Part shown: positions 43,909 through 54,020 of the stretch, piece by piece
Layout of the letters: every line of letters begins with the position of its first letter
Numbering within the stretch: the stretch's first letter is position 1
Assembly: GCA_038093975.1 (NCBI GenBank)
Contig: JBBPTG010000097.1
Location: 1 to 64,000 of the forward strand
DNA length: 64,000 bases
Origin: Chalciporus piperatus
Taxonomy: Eukaryota > Basidiomycota > Agaricomycetes > Boletales > Boletaceae
Reading direction: 5' to 3'
Notes under the pieces: model-generated
Seen by the model: only the letters and a program-made list of their open reading frames with translations
Databases searched by the model: none
Told to the model about the DNA's origin: nothing
Translations under genes and position numbers: made by a program

Positions 43909-45450
43909 ATGACCTGGTCGGCTGCCCCGATATCCATAAACGCGGTCATCGACGACAAACTATACATCGGAAAGTATGCACCCCTGGCTACTCTGTGCTT
44001 CTGGCATTCTCATCTCCTACTCAGCCTACCCGCGGCCTTATCAGTAGATGTGCGAAAAAAGTTGGGAATATCACATTTGCTCTCTGTTTGCACAGAGCAC
44101 ACGTTTGATCCCCAACCAAATGCCATGGTTGTTTCCGTGCAAGACTCTGAGTACGAGGACCTCCTCATACACCTGCCCGAGACGTGTCTCTTCATTGACA
44201 ACGCCATTAACAACGGTGGTAAGGTCCTCGTACACTGCATGATGGGCATCTCAAGAAGCGCCACCGTCGTTTGTGCCTACCGTGAGCTTATACGATTTCC
44301 TTTTCTTTCATACCGCCGCATGCTGAGTATCTCCGCTGCCTCAAGTCATGATGTCCCAGCGAATGTCCGTCTCAGCGGCAATACAATACGTTCGAAAACG
44401 TAAGTTGCTATGCAGTACCTCTGACTAACTTGGCTCATGAATGCGTAGGCCGCCCTCAGATTCACCCAAATTATGGCTTCGTGAAGCAGCTCCATGCTTT
44501 TGCAGCATGCCGTTACGAACCATCGTGCACCAACCCAGAATACATCGCTTGGAAACGCAGACAAAAACGCGACGTCACCAAATACCTCAACCTCATTACT
44601 GATTGTATTCCCGTCATCCCAGATCAATTATACCTCACCAGGTTGGTATTGAGGCGCCTCACAAAGGTTTGGCTGACCGGTATACCAGCGAGTTTCCTGG
44701 AGATCCTGAAGCTGCCGAATCTCTCCTGCTGGATCTTGGAGTGACGCACTTGCTTTCGATTTCATCTGCGCAACTTCCGAAACCTACGATTCCCCCCGTT
44801 TTTCAACATTGCTTTGTAAATGTTCCCAACAACGCACGAGAAGAACTACTGCTTGGAATCCCAAATACGTGTAAATTTATAACCGAGGCTATCGCCAATG
44901 GCGGCCAGGTGCTCGTCCAGTGCCGCGTCGAACTCAGGGCATGTATCATGGTTTGCGCTTATCGTAAGTGGCGTCCTGTGGAGCAAGCATGTGGTCATAT
45001 CGCTCACCTTTGCCAAGTTATGTTTTCGCGAAACATTTCTCCTCGTCGGGCATACGGAATTCTGGAGGCTGGTATGTTAGAAAATGCTCCAGTTGATGAA
45101 CTTGATACTAAGGTTGTTTCTCAGCCCTCCCCTTGTACCATTCCACTGCAACATTTTACCGCCATCTGGAGCTATTCTCCGCGTGCAATTACTGTCCGAC
45201 ATGTGACCATCCTCTCGTGCAAGCATGGCTGGCTGAACAGTCTGGAGGTCCTCCAGTGAAGCTATCCGCTAAAACACAGTCATTGACACAGACGGTTGGC
45301 GTTTGCACGTATTCACCCACGCTAACGATCAACACAACCACCTCACTTTCGAATCGTTCCCCCTCGAGCTCGCGCGACACCACATTTGACCTCATGTCGC
45401 TGAATAATGCATTAGCACGGTATCACCCTGCGAGTGCGGTAGCATCATAA
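43909..45450 (+). CDS. Tandem dual-specificity phosphatase; second domain degenerate
   Basis: Seven exons, 43909-43973, 44025-44281, 44346-44399, 44449-44641, 44689-44963, 45018-45071, 45125-45450, give 407 residues over GT-AG introns of 46-64 nt. Domain 1 (about 10-150) has the complete signature VHCMMGISRSATVVCAY with C93 and R99, plus NPNYGF-type helix sequence. Domain 2 (about 190-330) keeps the fold landmarks (DLGVTHLLSISSAQLP, TCKFITEAIANGGQVLV). Its active-site loop reads VQCRVELRACIMVCAY: the preceding histidine is glutamine and the loop is one residue short, so it should be inactive. The tail is serine/threonine-rich. Dual-specificity phosphatases remove phosphate from Tyr and Ser/Thr, often on MAP kinases; the target here is unknown. 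The repeated splice pattern in the two halves (a 54-nt exon after the loop in each) points to internal duplication. Confidence 0.8.
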
Positions 45451-45944
45451 TGCTGGCCCGGCGCCCCAGCGGTGGTTTCTATTTTCTACCGTCGCTCCTT
45501 CTCCCTCCCTATGCTAGTTATACAAGTGCATGCTCGCATTATGTAGTTGGATTAGTTCTCTATTCGCTCCAAGTGCCCCACGTGTGATCGTACTGAGTAC
45601 TGATGATCAAATTAACCCAGCGCTGCCAAGGACAGGGCTCTGGTGGAGTGCGATTGCGATTGCGGATTGCGATTGGACGTTGTTTACTCTCACATGAAAC
45701 TTCGACACCCTTGTTGAAACGTTGAGGACGGGTGCCGTTTTGGATCGCCTCGTGGTATTACTTGACCTTGTTCGTTCCACCACGTTTCGAGTCCACGACC
45801 ACGATCACGATTTTGACGCTGAAGTGCTCTTGGTGAATACAACACATCTTCGACGCTTCAAGTTTATTCTCAACTCTCGACCTCGCTTAAGTTTAAGGCT
45901 AACACTTCGATCGCTATCTTCATCTAACCGCGTCTTTCGAACCA
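45451..45944. other. Intergenic
   Basis: It contains the 3' flank of the phosphatase and the promoter of the next gene. A short gcgattgcg direct repeat lies at about 45650-45672. No gene seen. Confidence 0.45.
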
Positions 45945-47009
45945 ATGTCCTCGAACAAGAGTCCCAATTCTTATAACGGGGCACCTCCAAAGTAAGCATC
46001 GTCCGCATCAGAGTGATCTCTTTCCACATCTCTATCTTGCTATGCGGGTTCCTGACTACTTTGTGTTTCTTCCTGTTTGGTGTGTCGTGCGTGTGTGGTG
46101 ACAGGTACCTCAACGATTTCAGCAAGGCGCTTGCGGGCGAGGTTCGGATCCTCCTTGCGGAGGTTGGTAAGCTGAGGGATGAGCGGAGGCAGCTTCAGTT
46201 GTACGTCGATTGTGTCGTTCCGATTGCTCGTGGGCACTGATAGAGTCGTTGCCTTTCTTTTCATTCCACCTCGTGCTCGTTGCTCGTCTTCCTTGTCACG
46301 TTCGGTATCCATGACCCGCATATATCAACCTCTGCATATACGTATGCCAGCGAAATTGCCGAGTTGATGGCCGTCAAGTCAAAGCACGGTGCCGGAGGAG
46401 AGTACTCTCCCAACTGGGTACCACAGGTAAAGCGCACCCCTTCCTCCCCACTCCTCCCCCAATCTATCCTTGTCATCTCATTCCATTTCGGGACGAATAC
46501 TGATTTAATTTGCCTCAGGCTCAAGAACCCCCTCCACTTCCCCCCGCACCCACAACCCCTCCAGCCATCGAAGACGGTCCACCCATCCAGGCTCGCCCAG
46601 CATGGAAAGTCGTCCACAAATCGACACGTCGCGAACGAGCACCCAAGGGATTACCCGCACCACCCGCACCGGCCCCGGTCGCAGCGATCGAAGCGCCCAA
46701 ACCAAATATACCAGCTTGGGCACAGTGGAGACGTGAGTCCATCGTTCCTGTTTCCAAGAGGCACACATCTGGGGGTGGTACGCTGATGCGCGGATGTTGA
46801 CTTTTTGTGACAGCTAATCCGGCGGTCGTGCCGCCTGCGGTCGTCGCTCCGGTACCTATTTCGCCCAGACCAGTGACGCCAGCTGCGCGTTCGGGTTTGT
46901 TTGGTGAGTATTTCTCGAGTGATAAATTGGTTATTGAAATGCTGAGTTCTTTCGTGCGTATGCTTGAACGAATGTTTTTTTAGGCCCGCCGACGCCGCCC
47001 CCGAAGTAA
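45945..47009 (+). CDS. Short coiled-coil, proline-rich protein
   Basis: Exons 45945-45991, 46105-46200, 46351-46426, 46519-46732, 46814-46903, 46984-47009 give 182 residues. All introns are GT-AG and relatively long (80-150 nt). Residues about 15-60 form a heptad-like helix (YLNDFSKALAGEVRILLAEV, LRDERRQLQFEIAELM), followed by KSKHGAGGEYSPNW. The rest is proline/alanine-rich and ends GPPTPPPK. I recall similar small proteins in other mushrooms, always unnamed. The size and helix suggest an oligomerising adaptor. No localisation signal is visible. Confidence 0.65.
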
Positions 47010-47504
47010 AGTGCCATATATCCTTTTGGTCGAACATTTGTGACTCACCCTCATCTTCAGCTAACTCGTCTAACCAATCAAACATCCTAGCGCGATATGC
47101 GCCATGAGCGCAGACTCGTCTCTTCTATTGACATATATCCTCCTTTTGTCTCTCTTTATTGGCTGACGCTACTCTTTTTCTCACCTTCACTGTTGTTTTC
47201 ACCTGGATGCGCTCTTACTTGTTCCTTGTTTCCCCTATTCAAATGTCCATCTAGTCCCCATCTCATGTATCAAAATTATCAAAGTACCGCTCGTATCCTG
47301 GTCGTTTTTACTATCGGGCCAACCAACCTCATTTTCTTCTCCTTGTCTTTTGTGAACCGGTCCACGGCGTGAGTGGCATTCGAACGTTCGAAAGTCAAAT
47401 GTGCTCGTATTTCACAACTGCTAGGCGCGAGTCAGGTCTAGTTAAGCTAGACCACAGGAAAAATCGGGCCTCTAGATACTTTGTATACTTGGCACGACCA
47501 ACAA
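47010..47504. other. 3' flanks of converging genes
   Basis: No gene. The outer limit of similarity to the F-box copy at 60.6 kb falls here: the cccgatttttc-type word at about 47457-47470 matches 60603-60615. Confidence 0.5.
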
Positions 47505-50072
47505 CTAGAAGAGAGTGCTGCTTGCTGCTCCGTCGCCATTATTAATCCATATGGTCGGTCGAGATTCGTTCAAACTATCCCAAGAAGCAAAGCAATGCAC
47601 GTTCTCTTGCAACGCGCTCGCCTCCACCTTGACGCCATGACTGCACACATAATACGAGTTAAGCCCAATCCTGGTACGATGACGGAGAAAAAAAGCGCGC
47701 AAATACTCACACGTCGTCAAGATGGACAGGCAACGATGGATTAGTATGCCAGTGGGTTGTAAGATTGTATTTCGTCGCGTCAGCACGGCGCTGACACAAC
47801 GCGCAAAAAACTTGATAAGTTTTCCCAGTGCGATCGATGGCTTGCTCCTCGGTCTCAACCATGGGGATGAGTGTCTCGTCAAAAAGCGTCCATAAATTGC
47901 CTTCCCAAGACGAGTGACGGGCGGAGTTGGCGTGAAAGATCTGTTTCACGCAATAATCAACAATCAAGCTCCCGCCGTATTAAGGTGTCTGAGATCTCGA
48001 AAGGCTTACCGCTGTTTTCCACTTGTAAACCTCGACATGTGTGGACGGGTACCGACAGGTGCGACATGCGTTGCAGATTAAACGAGCATTCACTTGGTCC
48101 ATGTCCTCCACCGTAGCGGTTCGCGGGTCCAAACCACATGCGCGAATTACATCCTGAGCACCGGTGAACAGCGTTATAAAGTCCCACCCTTCCGGAAAGA
48201 GTGTCCACGGTGGATTAGGCCGCGAATAGGAATGGTCACGACTGTCATAGAAGACAGACAACTCCGTAAGAACACGGAGATAAGGGAATACATAGCGTTG
48301 ATCGTTGAAAGGGTGTTCGACCACGAAGACTGCACAAGCTAGCTGGAAGGGGTCCTTTGGCGATGGATCTCCCCCCCTTGGGCGTGTTCGAGTAGGCTTC
48401 TTCTTCGAAGAAAGTGCCACCGGGTCCGCATAAACGTTGACCAAGGATGCAAGTCGTGCATCGATGTCTTTCCTCCATTGCCTCGCTAGGGCAGGCAACT
48501 GATCAAATGCTGGCCGGAATGTCGTCTCGTCCACTGTTTCATCCTCAGGAAGATTGAGGACTGCATCAAATGGCGCAAAGTGGGCCAGGTCCGAGATAGA
48601 AGGGAGCACATCTACGGCTCCACCTTCTGGTGCTGGACGTTGGATGTAGCGATTGTAAAGAGTGAGCAGCAGGCTGCGCCGTGGATAGTGTACCGTCTCA
48701 TCTATCATGTGCTTTCTGAATTCACTCAACTTCGACCGCAGTCTTGAATGCACTGCTTCCCAGTCTACCAGTAAAGGTCTCAGACCATGCGCGCGGGCGA
48801 GATAGAAAAAGATACCTTTCTCAGTGAGGGGCTTTGACGAGCGAAAAGCGTCAGGACATAAATCCATGAAGCGTTGTTGGCCCCAGTATTGGATCTCACG
48901 TCCATATCCAGCAGATTTCAGTCGAGCAAAGATACTGCAGAAACCGTCATATAGATAAACCTGCATGAAACTCAAAGCTCCTACCTATCATATCTTGCCG
49001 TTCTTGCTTCGGCCAACTCGTCTTTCCGATCGGCAACCACTTGCTCGTGCCAATCCTCGCATTGTTCGGCGTGCTGGGATGGTGAGATACAAAAGCCCTG
49101 ATAGGATGACATGAATTTACCTCTTCAATCTGAGCAACTATTGCATGTCGTCGTGCGATATATTCATCCCTCTCGGCAGGAAGAATTTGGGCGTATTCCT
49201 TGCAAAGTGCCTCATACTGCTTCAAATCTGCATAGTCATTCGCGTTTTCTTGAAAACGATATCCTAGAAAACATTACTGAGTGCAGGAGCAATCAAACAT
49301 TGGAGGGATACACACTTTCTGCTGATAGTAAACGCTCTGAAGGTAACATACGTCGAGAGGGGAGACCATCACAACAAGAGAGTTCAAGCAACCTAAAGTA
49401 TCGTGAATGAAATTGTTGCTAAATCAGCAACGGAGGTAGACCCAGAAGCGTACCGTTCGTCTCGACATTCTGAGCAATACCGCCGTCGTATATTCCAGTA
49501 TATCGTTCGCGAGATCCTGCCGCAAATCTTTGTAGGTTGCGTCACAACTAGATCGAGAAAAAAATGACACAGAAGCTTACGTGACAATGTGGATCAAATG
49601 CGAGGTTGGCATACTCTGGCTCGCTCAAGTCGGGAGGAAGGTCAGGAAATCCGGGCATTCGTTTCCGAGCGGCTATCCAGATAAATGCGTGCGACTTTGA
49701 CATGAGGAATTGACGGAACTGTTTCGTCATACGAGCCAAGGTGAGAAGGTCCCTGGGAGGCAAGTAGCTCAGGATCTGTTGGTCCTTCGTCAGTATATCA
49801 TCGAATCAAAAGCAGACGAGGCTTCGAACCTGTGACAGAACGTCAAGGTTCGTCTCTGGGAGCATCGATAGTTTGCCACGCTGGGTCGGTAGTTTTGAGG
49901 TTCCTTTCTGCGGACCACTCTTAGTACGAGGCTTAGCCCGAGCACGCTTTGAAGGCTTTTGCGCCGGTGCATCGCGTTCTGTGGCCTGAGTGGGTATGGC
50001 ATCAATGAGGAGGTTAGAATCTTTTTCACTTCAAAGCTGTACCTTCTTCGTGGCAGAGCGTGTTTGAACCAT
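47505..50072 (-). CDS. Large F-box/zinc-cluster protein, copy A (intact)
   Basis: Eleven exons: 50072-50043, 49985-49830, 49775-49581, 49527-49454, 49392-49352, 49263-49121, 49073-48985, 48934-48816, 48752-48010, 47940-47711, 47640-47505, giving 651 residues in frame. Introns are GT-AG, 47-88 nt. A basic N-terminus (KPSKRARAKPRTKSGPQKG) precedes the F-box at about 63-105 (ILSYLPPRDLLTLARMTKQF). Then come DLSEPEYANLAFDPHCHIC and YCSEC, a probable zinc-binding set. Near the C-terminus are CNACRTC and, at about 576, CALCQ followed by histidines. This matches a mushroom-specific family of about 600-residue F-box proteins; partners are unknown, and an SCF role is inferred from the F-box. It lies in the left arm of the palindrome; copies B and C are described below. 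Confidence 0.75.
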
Positions 50073-50274
50073 CGTGGATGGAGGGAAGAGCCAAACCCCC
50101 TGAGTGAGGTAATAGGTTGGAGAAAAATATGTAATTATGTAAATTATGTAACTCGAATCTACGAGTCATTCGATGCTGCACACGACAGCCATGGGTATGA
50201 TATCTTCAACATCTGGAATTCAAACTTGTTACGAGCACAGATACAGGTTCATATCTACGTCACGGGGGGGGGGA

Positions 50275-50445
50275 CGTGTCGGAATGATGGAATTACCTTT
50301 TGATGGCTTCCATCTCTCGCAATTTGACTTTCTTCAACTCTTCTTTAATTTCTTGCATCCCGTCGGTGTCGGAAGACGAGGACGAAGTTTCGGTCGAGGA
50401 GTCGTTATCAGAATGGTATGCTCTCCCCTTGAGAAACCCCCGAGG
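50275..50445 (-). pseudogene. Fragment of phospholipase C (X-Y linker), copy in left arm
   Basis: The minus strand matches the PLC gene at about 56300-56445, including the DTDGMQEIKEELKKVKLREM coding stretch. It is cut on both sides: on one end it runs straight into sequence that lies behind the PLC gene at about 57882. A further small internal deletion sits near 50410. No function expected. Confidence 0.75.
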
Positions 50446-50498
50446 CGAGGCACGCTGCGAAAATGCGGGATTGTGAATTGCTTGGGCATCCGCTATTC

Positions 50499-50617
50499 TC
50501 CCGTAGGCATCCCCTTAGGTAGGAAGACAGTCGTTCCTACTCTTCTACGGGGCATCCGCCGGCAGGTAAGTATATAGGAACGACCGTCTTCCTACCTAAG
50601 GAACTGCCTACGGGAGA
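50499..50617. repeat. 119-bp foldback (MITE-like) element
   Basis: 42-bp arms 50499-50540 and 50576-50617 are inverted copies with few mismatches, starting ctcccgtaggca, around a 35-nt centre. The matching place in the right arm (about 61870-61900) lacks the arms, so this is an insertion younger than the duplication, or it was lost from the right arm. Confidence 0.75.
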
Positions 50618-50926
50618 CTGGGTAAGTACGAGATGCATACATATCGGCGCTCATTGATCCCGAGGTCAGACCGAAAACCCAATCAGTGGCAATCACACTT
50701 GTTGAACCAAACTCAGCAACTTGACACCAGGCTTTCTAGATCCAACAATCATTCATTCTCCCCTCGTGCCTCAGGTACTATGCACCCCATCCGACACCAA
50801 GGCTCGTCGAGAAGAGTTGGACTTTCCGACCAGAAGCACAAGAACTCGAAAGGTGATACAATCCATTTCTGTTTCTTTCTTGACAACCAGACACAATCGT
50901 TCAAATAGCTCACAAGGATCCTCGTT

Positions 50927-52005
50927 CTAAACCCCACCGCGCACGAACTGAGAAATCCTCCCTACCGCATCGCTCACGGTGTCCGCAAACACAGGCCCCG
51001 TCAGCCACCACCCGTGCGGCACGTCCTCGTATTCCACAATCTCCACCTCTTTCTCAACCTCCCTAATCCTCCTCTCCACCTCTCTCCCAGCGTCGATCAA
51101 ATGATCCGCCGTCCCGACCAACACGAGCGTCCTCGGCCACGCCACGGAAGAAAAAGGTAGATACGCCCCAGAGACGAGCGGGTCCGTGAGTGAGAAGCTA
51201 GTCCCGACGACGTACGCATTCGACATGGCCGCGTATGTAGAGATGGGGATGAGGTCGGATTGCGATTTGGAGAATTCGCTGAGGTTGTCGTAGGTTTGGA
51301 TCGCACATGGGGCGATGGTGATGATGCCGCTGGGGAGGGGCCTATTGGATTTGGAGGCAAGGTAAGTGGATACGAGGGCTGGGAGAATGGAGAGACCTGT
51401 TAGTCATCGGTCTATCTGGTGGTCCAGAGGTACGCACCGTGATTTGCTCCTGCACTGTCGCCCGAGATTATGATGTTGGAGGGTTTATAGCCCTTGCTGA
51501 GGACGTAATCGTAGGCGGATAGGACGTCCTGCAAGGCCGCTGGGAATGTGTTCTCTGGAACAGTCGCGAGGCGGTAGCATGGCGCAGCGATGATGCATTT
51601 GCCCGTGTCCCCAAAATCCGAGGAGACTCGACGAAGTACATCTGCGAAGAAGCTAACGAAGCTCTCATCTGCAGGGTGCAACGCGACATTCCCGCCTCCA
51701 TGCATGTGGAAGATGACCTTCGTGCCCTCCAGGGGAGTCTCCGCCTTCCCTTCCGTGCGTAAAGCATAGAAGAATATCGGGACGCGTTCTTGCTGTTTTA
51801 GAGCTTCGCCGTTGATGAGGGGGAAGGGAAGGGAAGAGGGAGGGGCAATCTCGACCGAGGCGATGATGTCCTCTGGTATGCCTGTCGTTGGGAGACGGGA
51901 ACGCTCTTCAAAGGGCTTAGCAACAGGAGGTGGGTTCTCCAGGATGTTAGCAAAGAGGATTTGCAACGCTGGGTAGGCTTTATGTTGTTCCTCTGTGAGC
52001 GGCAT
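50927..52005 (-). CDS. Alpha/beta hydrolase, hormone-sensitive-lipase family
   Basis: 52005-51438 and 51396-50927 with a 41-nt GT-AG intron give 345 residues. The oxyanion motif HMHGGGN is near residue 98. The nucleophile elbow GDSAGAN is near 183. In exon 2, TLVLVGTADHLIDAGREV supplies the acid region and VPHGWW the histidine. These are the marks of HSL-type esterases/lipases that hydrolyse short acyl or acetyl esters; the substrate is unknown. No signal peptide, so probably cytosolic. A TATA-like tataaatt (52064-52057) lies about 50 nt before the ATG. A damaged copy lies inverted at 60.9-61.6 kb. Confidence 0.85.
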
Positions 52006-52950
52006 GATGGTGAGACCGACTTGGGGTTCTGGACGCTACAGTGCAACCCAAGGGCCAATTTATAGGTACGGACTCAGGGGTCCACGGAAATAAGATCCCT
52101 CGATTCCTTCCTGAGAGTGAATCGAGATCCCGTGGCCAGAGAGAAAAAGACTCACGTCAAACCAACCCAGATGGTGAGTACTTGAGTTCCCAAGCTCTGG
52201 TTCAGCTGATCTGATGCGCAGACCAATAGCTTCCGATCGAGTGCAGCATTCCGATGCATCTTTCCCTGGTGCGCATGAACCGCTGGCGAAAGCGTGCCAG
52301 TCTAACCACATCAGATTAATGATCGGCGATCATCTGCACGGACAGGAGTTCGTTTGTTGCCGAAATTGATCATATGCCAGGTACAGCTGTGAACGGGGAA
52401 GGAACTCTACTATACTAGAGTTCCGATAGAGAACGCCTGTTTATGCCTCCGATTCGGAGCTCGATCAGCGTTACTTATAGGACGGGTCAGCGCTTCAGCT
52501 CTGAAAGAGGTGATCGCAAGTGCGTGCACAGGACATGCGCGTCGGCGATCGACCAGTGTCGCATACTAAGGGAGCACCCTCCTTACCTTCAAGTTTGTCC
52601 GATTCGGAGCGCTCGATAAAGGCGTTGTGCTTGGATAATAATGACCTTTGACTGCGGACCGCAGGGTTGTGCCTGGCAGTACTTATTAGACTTGGAAGAT
52701 GACCCATGGTGACTTTCGGAGATGGTAAGATGAAAAATATCCGTCTCCGCAAGCGACGACAAAGAACACGCGTCGACCAATAGAAACGCGGGACTATGAC
52801 GCAATTGAAGTGCCAGACTTTCTTTGAACATGTCCAACACTCACTTGAATCCTTTCATCCTTTGTCGCCGTCCATCCATACCCGAAAGCTATAAATCATG
52901 GTAGGCTTGTCGAGTACTCACCTCAGAGTGTTCTCTTCATCGTTCGTGCC
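52006..52950. other. Intergenic region missing from the right palindrome arm
   Basis: No supported gene. The hydrolase TATA (52057-52064, minus) and the TATA of the next gene (tataaat at 52890-52896, plus) are the only sites I can name. 52006-52842 has no counterpart in the right arm. Confidence 0.5.
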
Positions 52951-53692
52951 ATGTCCCACTACATTAACCCTCTTCACGCTCCCGTACTCACAGCCGTCCA
53001 CTCCCAGTACACTGCTCTTTGTCATGCCAATCCCCCATTGCAACCCCCATTCCCCACACCAATACCGCCGTCTTACAAGCGGGTTCCACAGTCTCCACCC
53101 TCCAAACTTATCTCCGCACCTCGTCGGTCCGCTCCTTGTGTACCGATTACCTTTGACTTGATCGGTGCTACTAGCCGTGCTCTCGGTATACCCATGCGAG
53201 AGCTGGTCGTACGATCGGGTGGTGCTTTGGAGCGCATGATCGTGGACGCCAACGAGCCTGTGGGATACCTCATGGCCGGTTCGCTCGGAATCCGCCAAAT
53301 TTCTTTGAGAATAACGGTATGATCGAGTGCCCTCCCTATGTCCTCGTTCTGACGTCGTGCGCTATATTAGTGGCCAGGCTATGATCACGTGGAGTGGACT
53401 CGTTGTCTCGATTTATTTACGTCTACTGGCCCTGTGACGCGGGGCCAACTCGCGTTCCAAATCGCACACGCCTTCTCCGACTATGTTCTTGCTGTAAGTT
53501 GCCTTTCTTTTCTTTCTTCTAGTTGCTCATTTCTGTCGGTTTGGTCAGCAAACGACAGGTCACTCACATTCGACTGCAGCAGCTTGGCGTCTAGGCAGTC
53601 CCGGCATCAGCTTCGACCGTTTGGTGCTCATCGCGCTTTGGAACGTTCGTGATGAGCATTGGATGGCGGAGGTCTATGTTGACTTGCGCTGA
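52951..53692 (+). CDS. Small unknown protein, DUF6699-like
   Basis: 52951-53316, 53371-53493, 53549-53692, GT-AG introns of 54 and 55 nt, give 210 residues. The N-terminus is proline-rich (PPLQPPFPTPIPPSY). The rest resembles mushroom proteins I associate with DUF6699: ITFDLIGATSRALG-type and RITWPGYDHVEWTRCLDLF, then PVTRGQLAFQIAHAFSDYV, ending FDRLVLIALWNVRDEHWM. Function unknown. A TATA-like box at 52890 sits 55 nt before the ATG. The start of this gene is also present inverted at 60.64-60.78 kb, where the palindrome arm ends within exon 1. Confidence 0.6.
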
Positions 53693-54020
53693 GTTGATCT
53701 GGTTTTCTATTCTGCTCATCTTACCTGTATTATATACTCCGCTAGACCGCCGCATGATCGTATTGTAGCCTTAGATCTTTCATTTACGGTGCATCATCCA
53801 TTGGCCCCTCACGGGTCCTACTAATTCCATGCTACGAGGCGATCACATACTTACCCTCGAATGCCCAATCCTACCCAGACTTTATCATAAGATGGTGACT
53901 GAAGATGGCTGTTCACAAGCTGTTCATGAGGATTCCATGATGCACAGGAATCAAGAATTCCACGCATGACGAAATTCGGTTAGTCTGAATCGTCCAGGAT
54001 GACTCGCAACGGAACTACAA
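53693..54020. other. Intergenic, promoter region of PLC
   Basis: No gene. No clear TATA box found. Confidence 0.4.

Larger units (their letters stand above)
50073..50926. other. Spacer between F-box copy A and hydrolase
   Basis: About 190 bp upstream of the F-box gene are shared with the flanks of copies B and C (including the tcaggggGTTTGGCTCT-like word). Next come the PLC fragment and the foldback element, listed separately. From about 50640 to 50926 lies the 3' flank of the hydrolase, matched at 61614-61860. A run of ten G starts at about 50264. Confidence 0.6.
48748..53093. repeat. Left arm of a large interrupted palindrome
   Basis: Going right, it holds the 5' part of F-box copy A, a PLC fragment, the hydrolase and the start of the small gene at 52.95 kb. 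The same order occurs inverted at 60638-63738. 51633-52842 has no counterpart in the right arm, and the hairpin at 50499-50617 is also absent there. Boundaries were read by eye and are good to about 20 bp. Confidence 0.75.
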
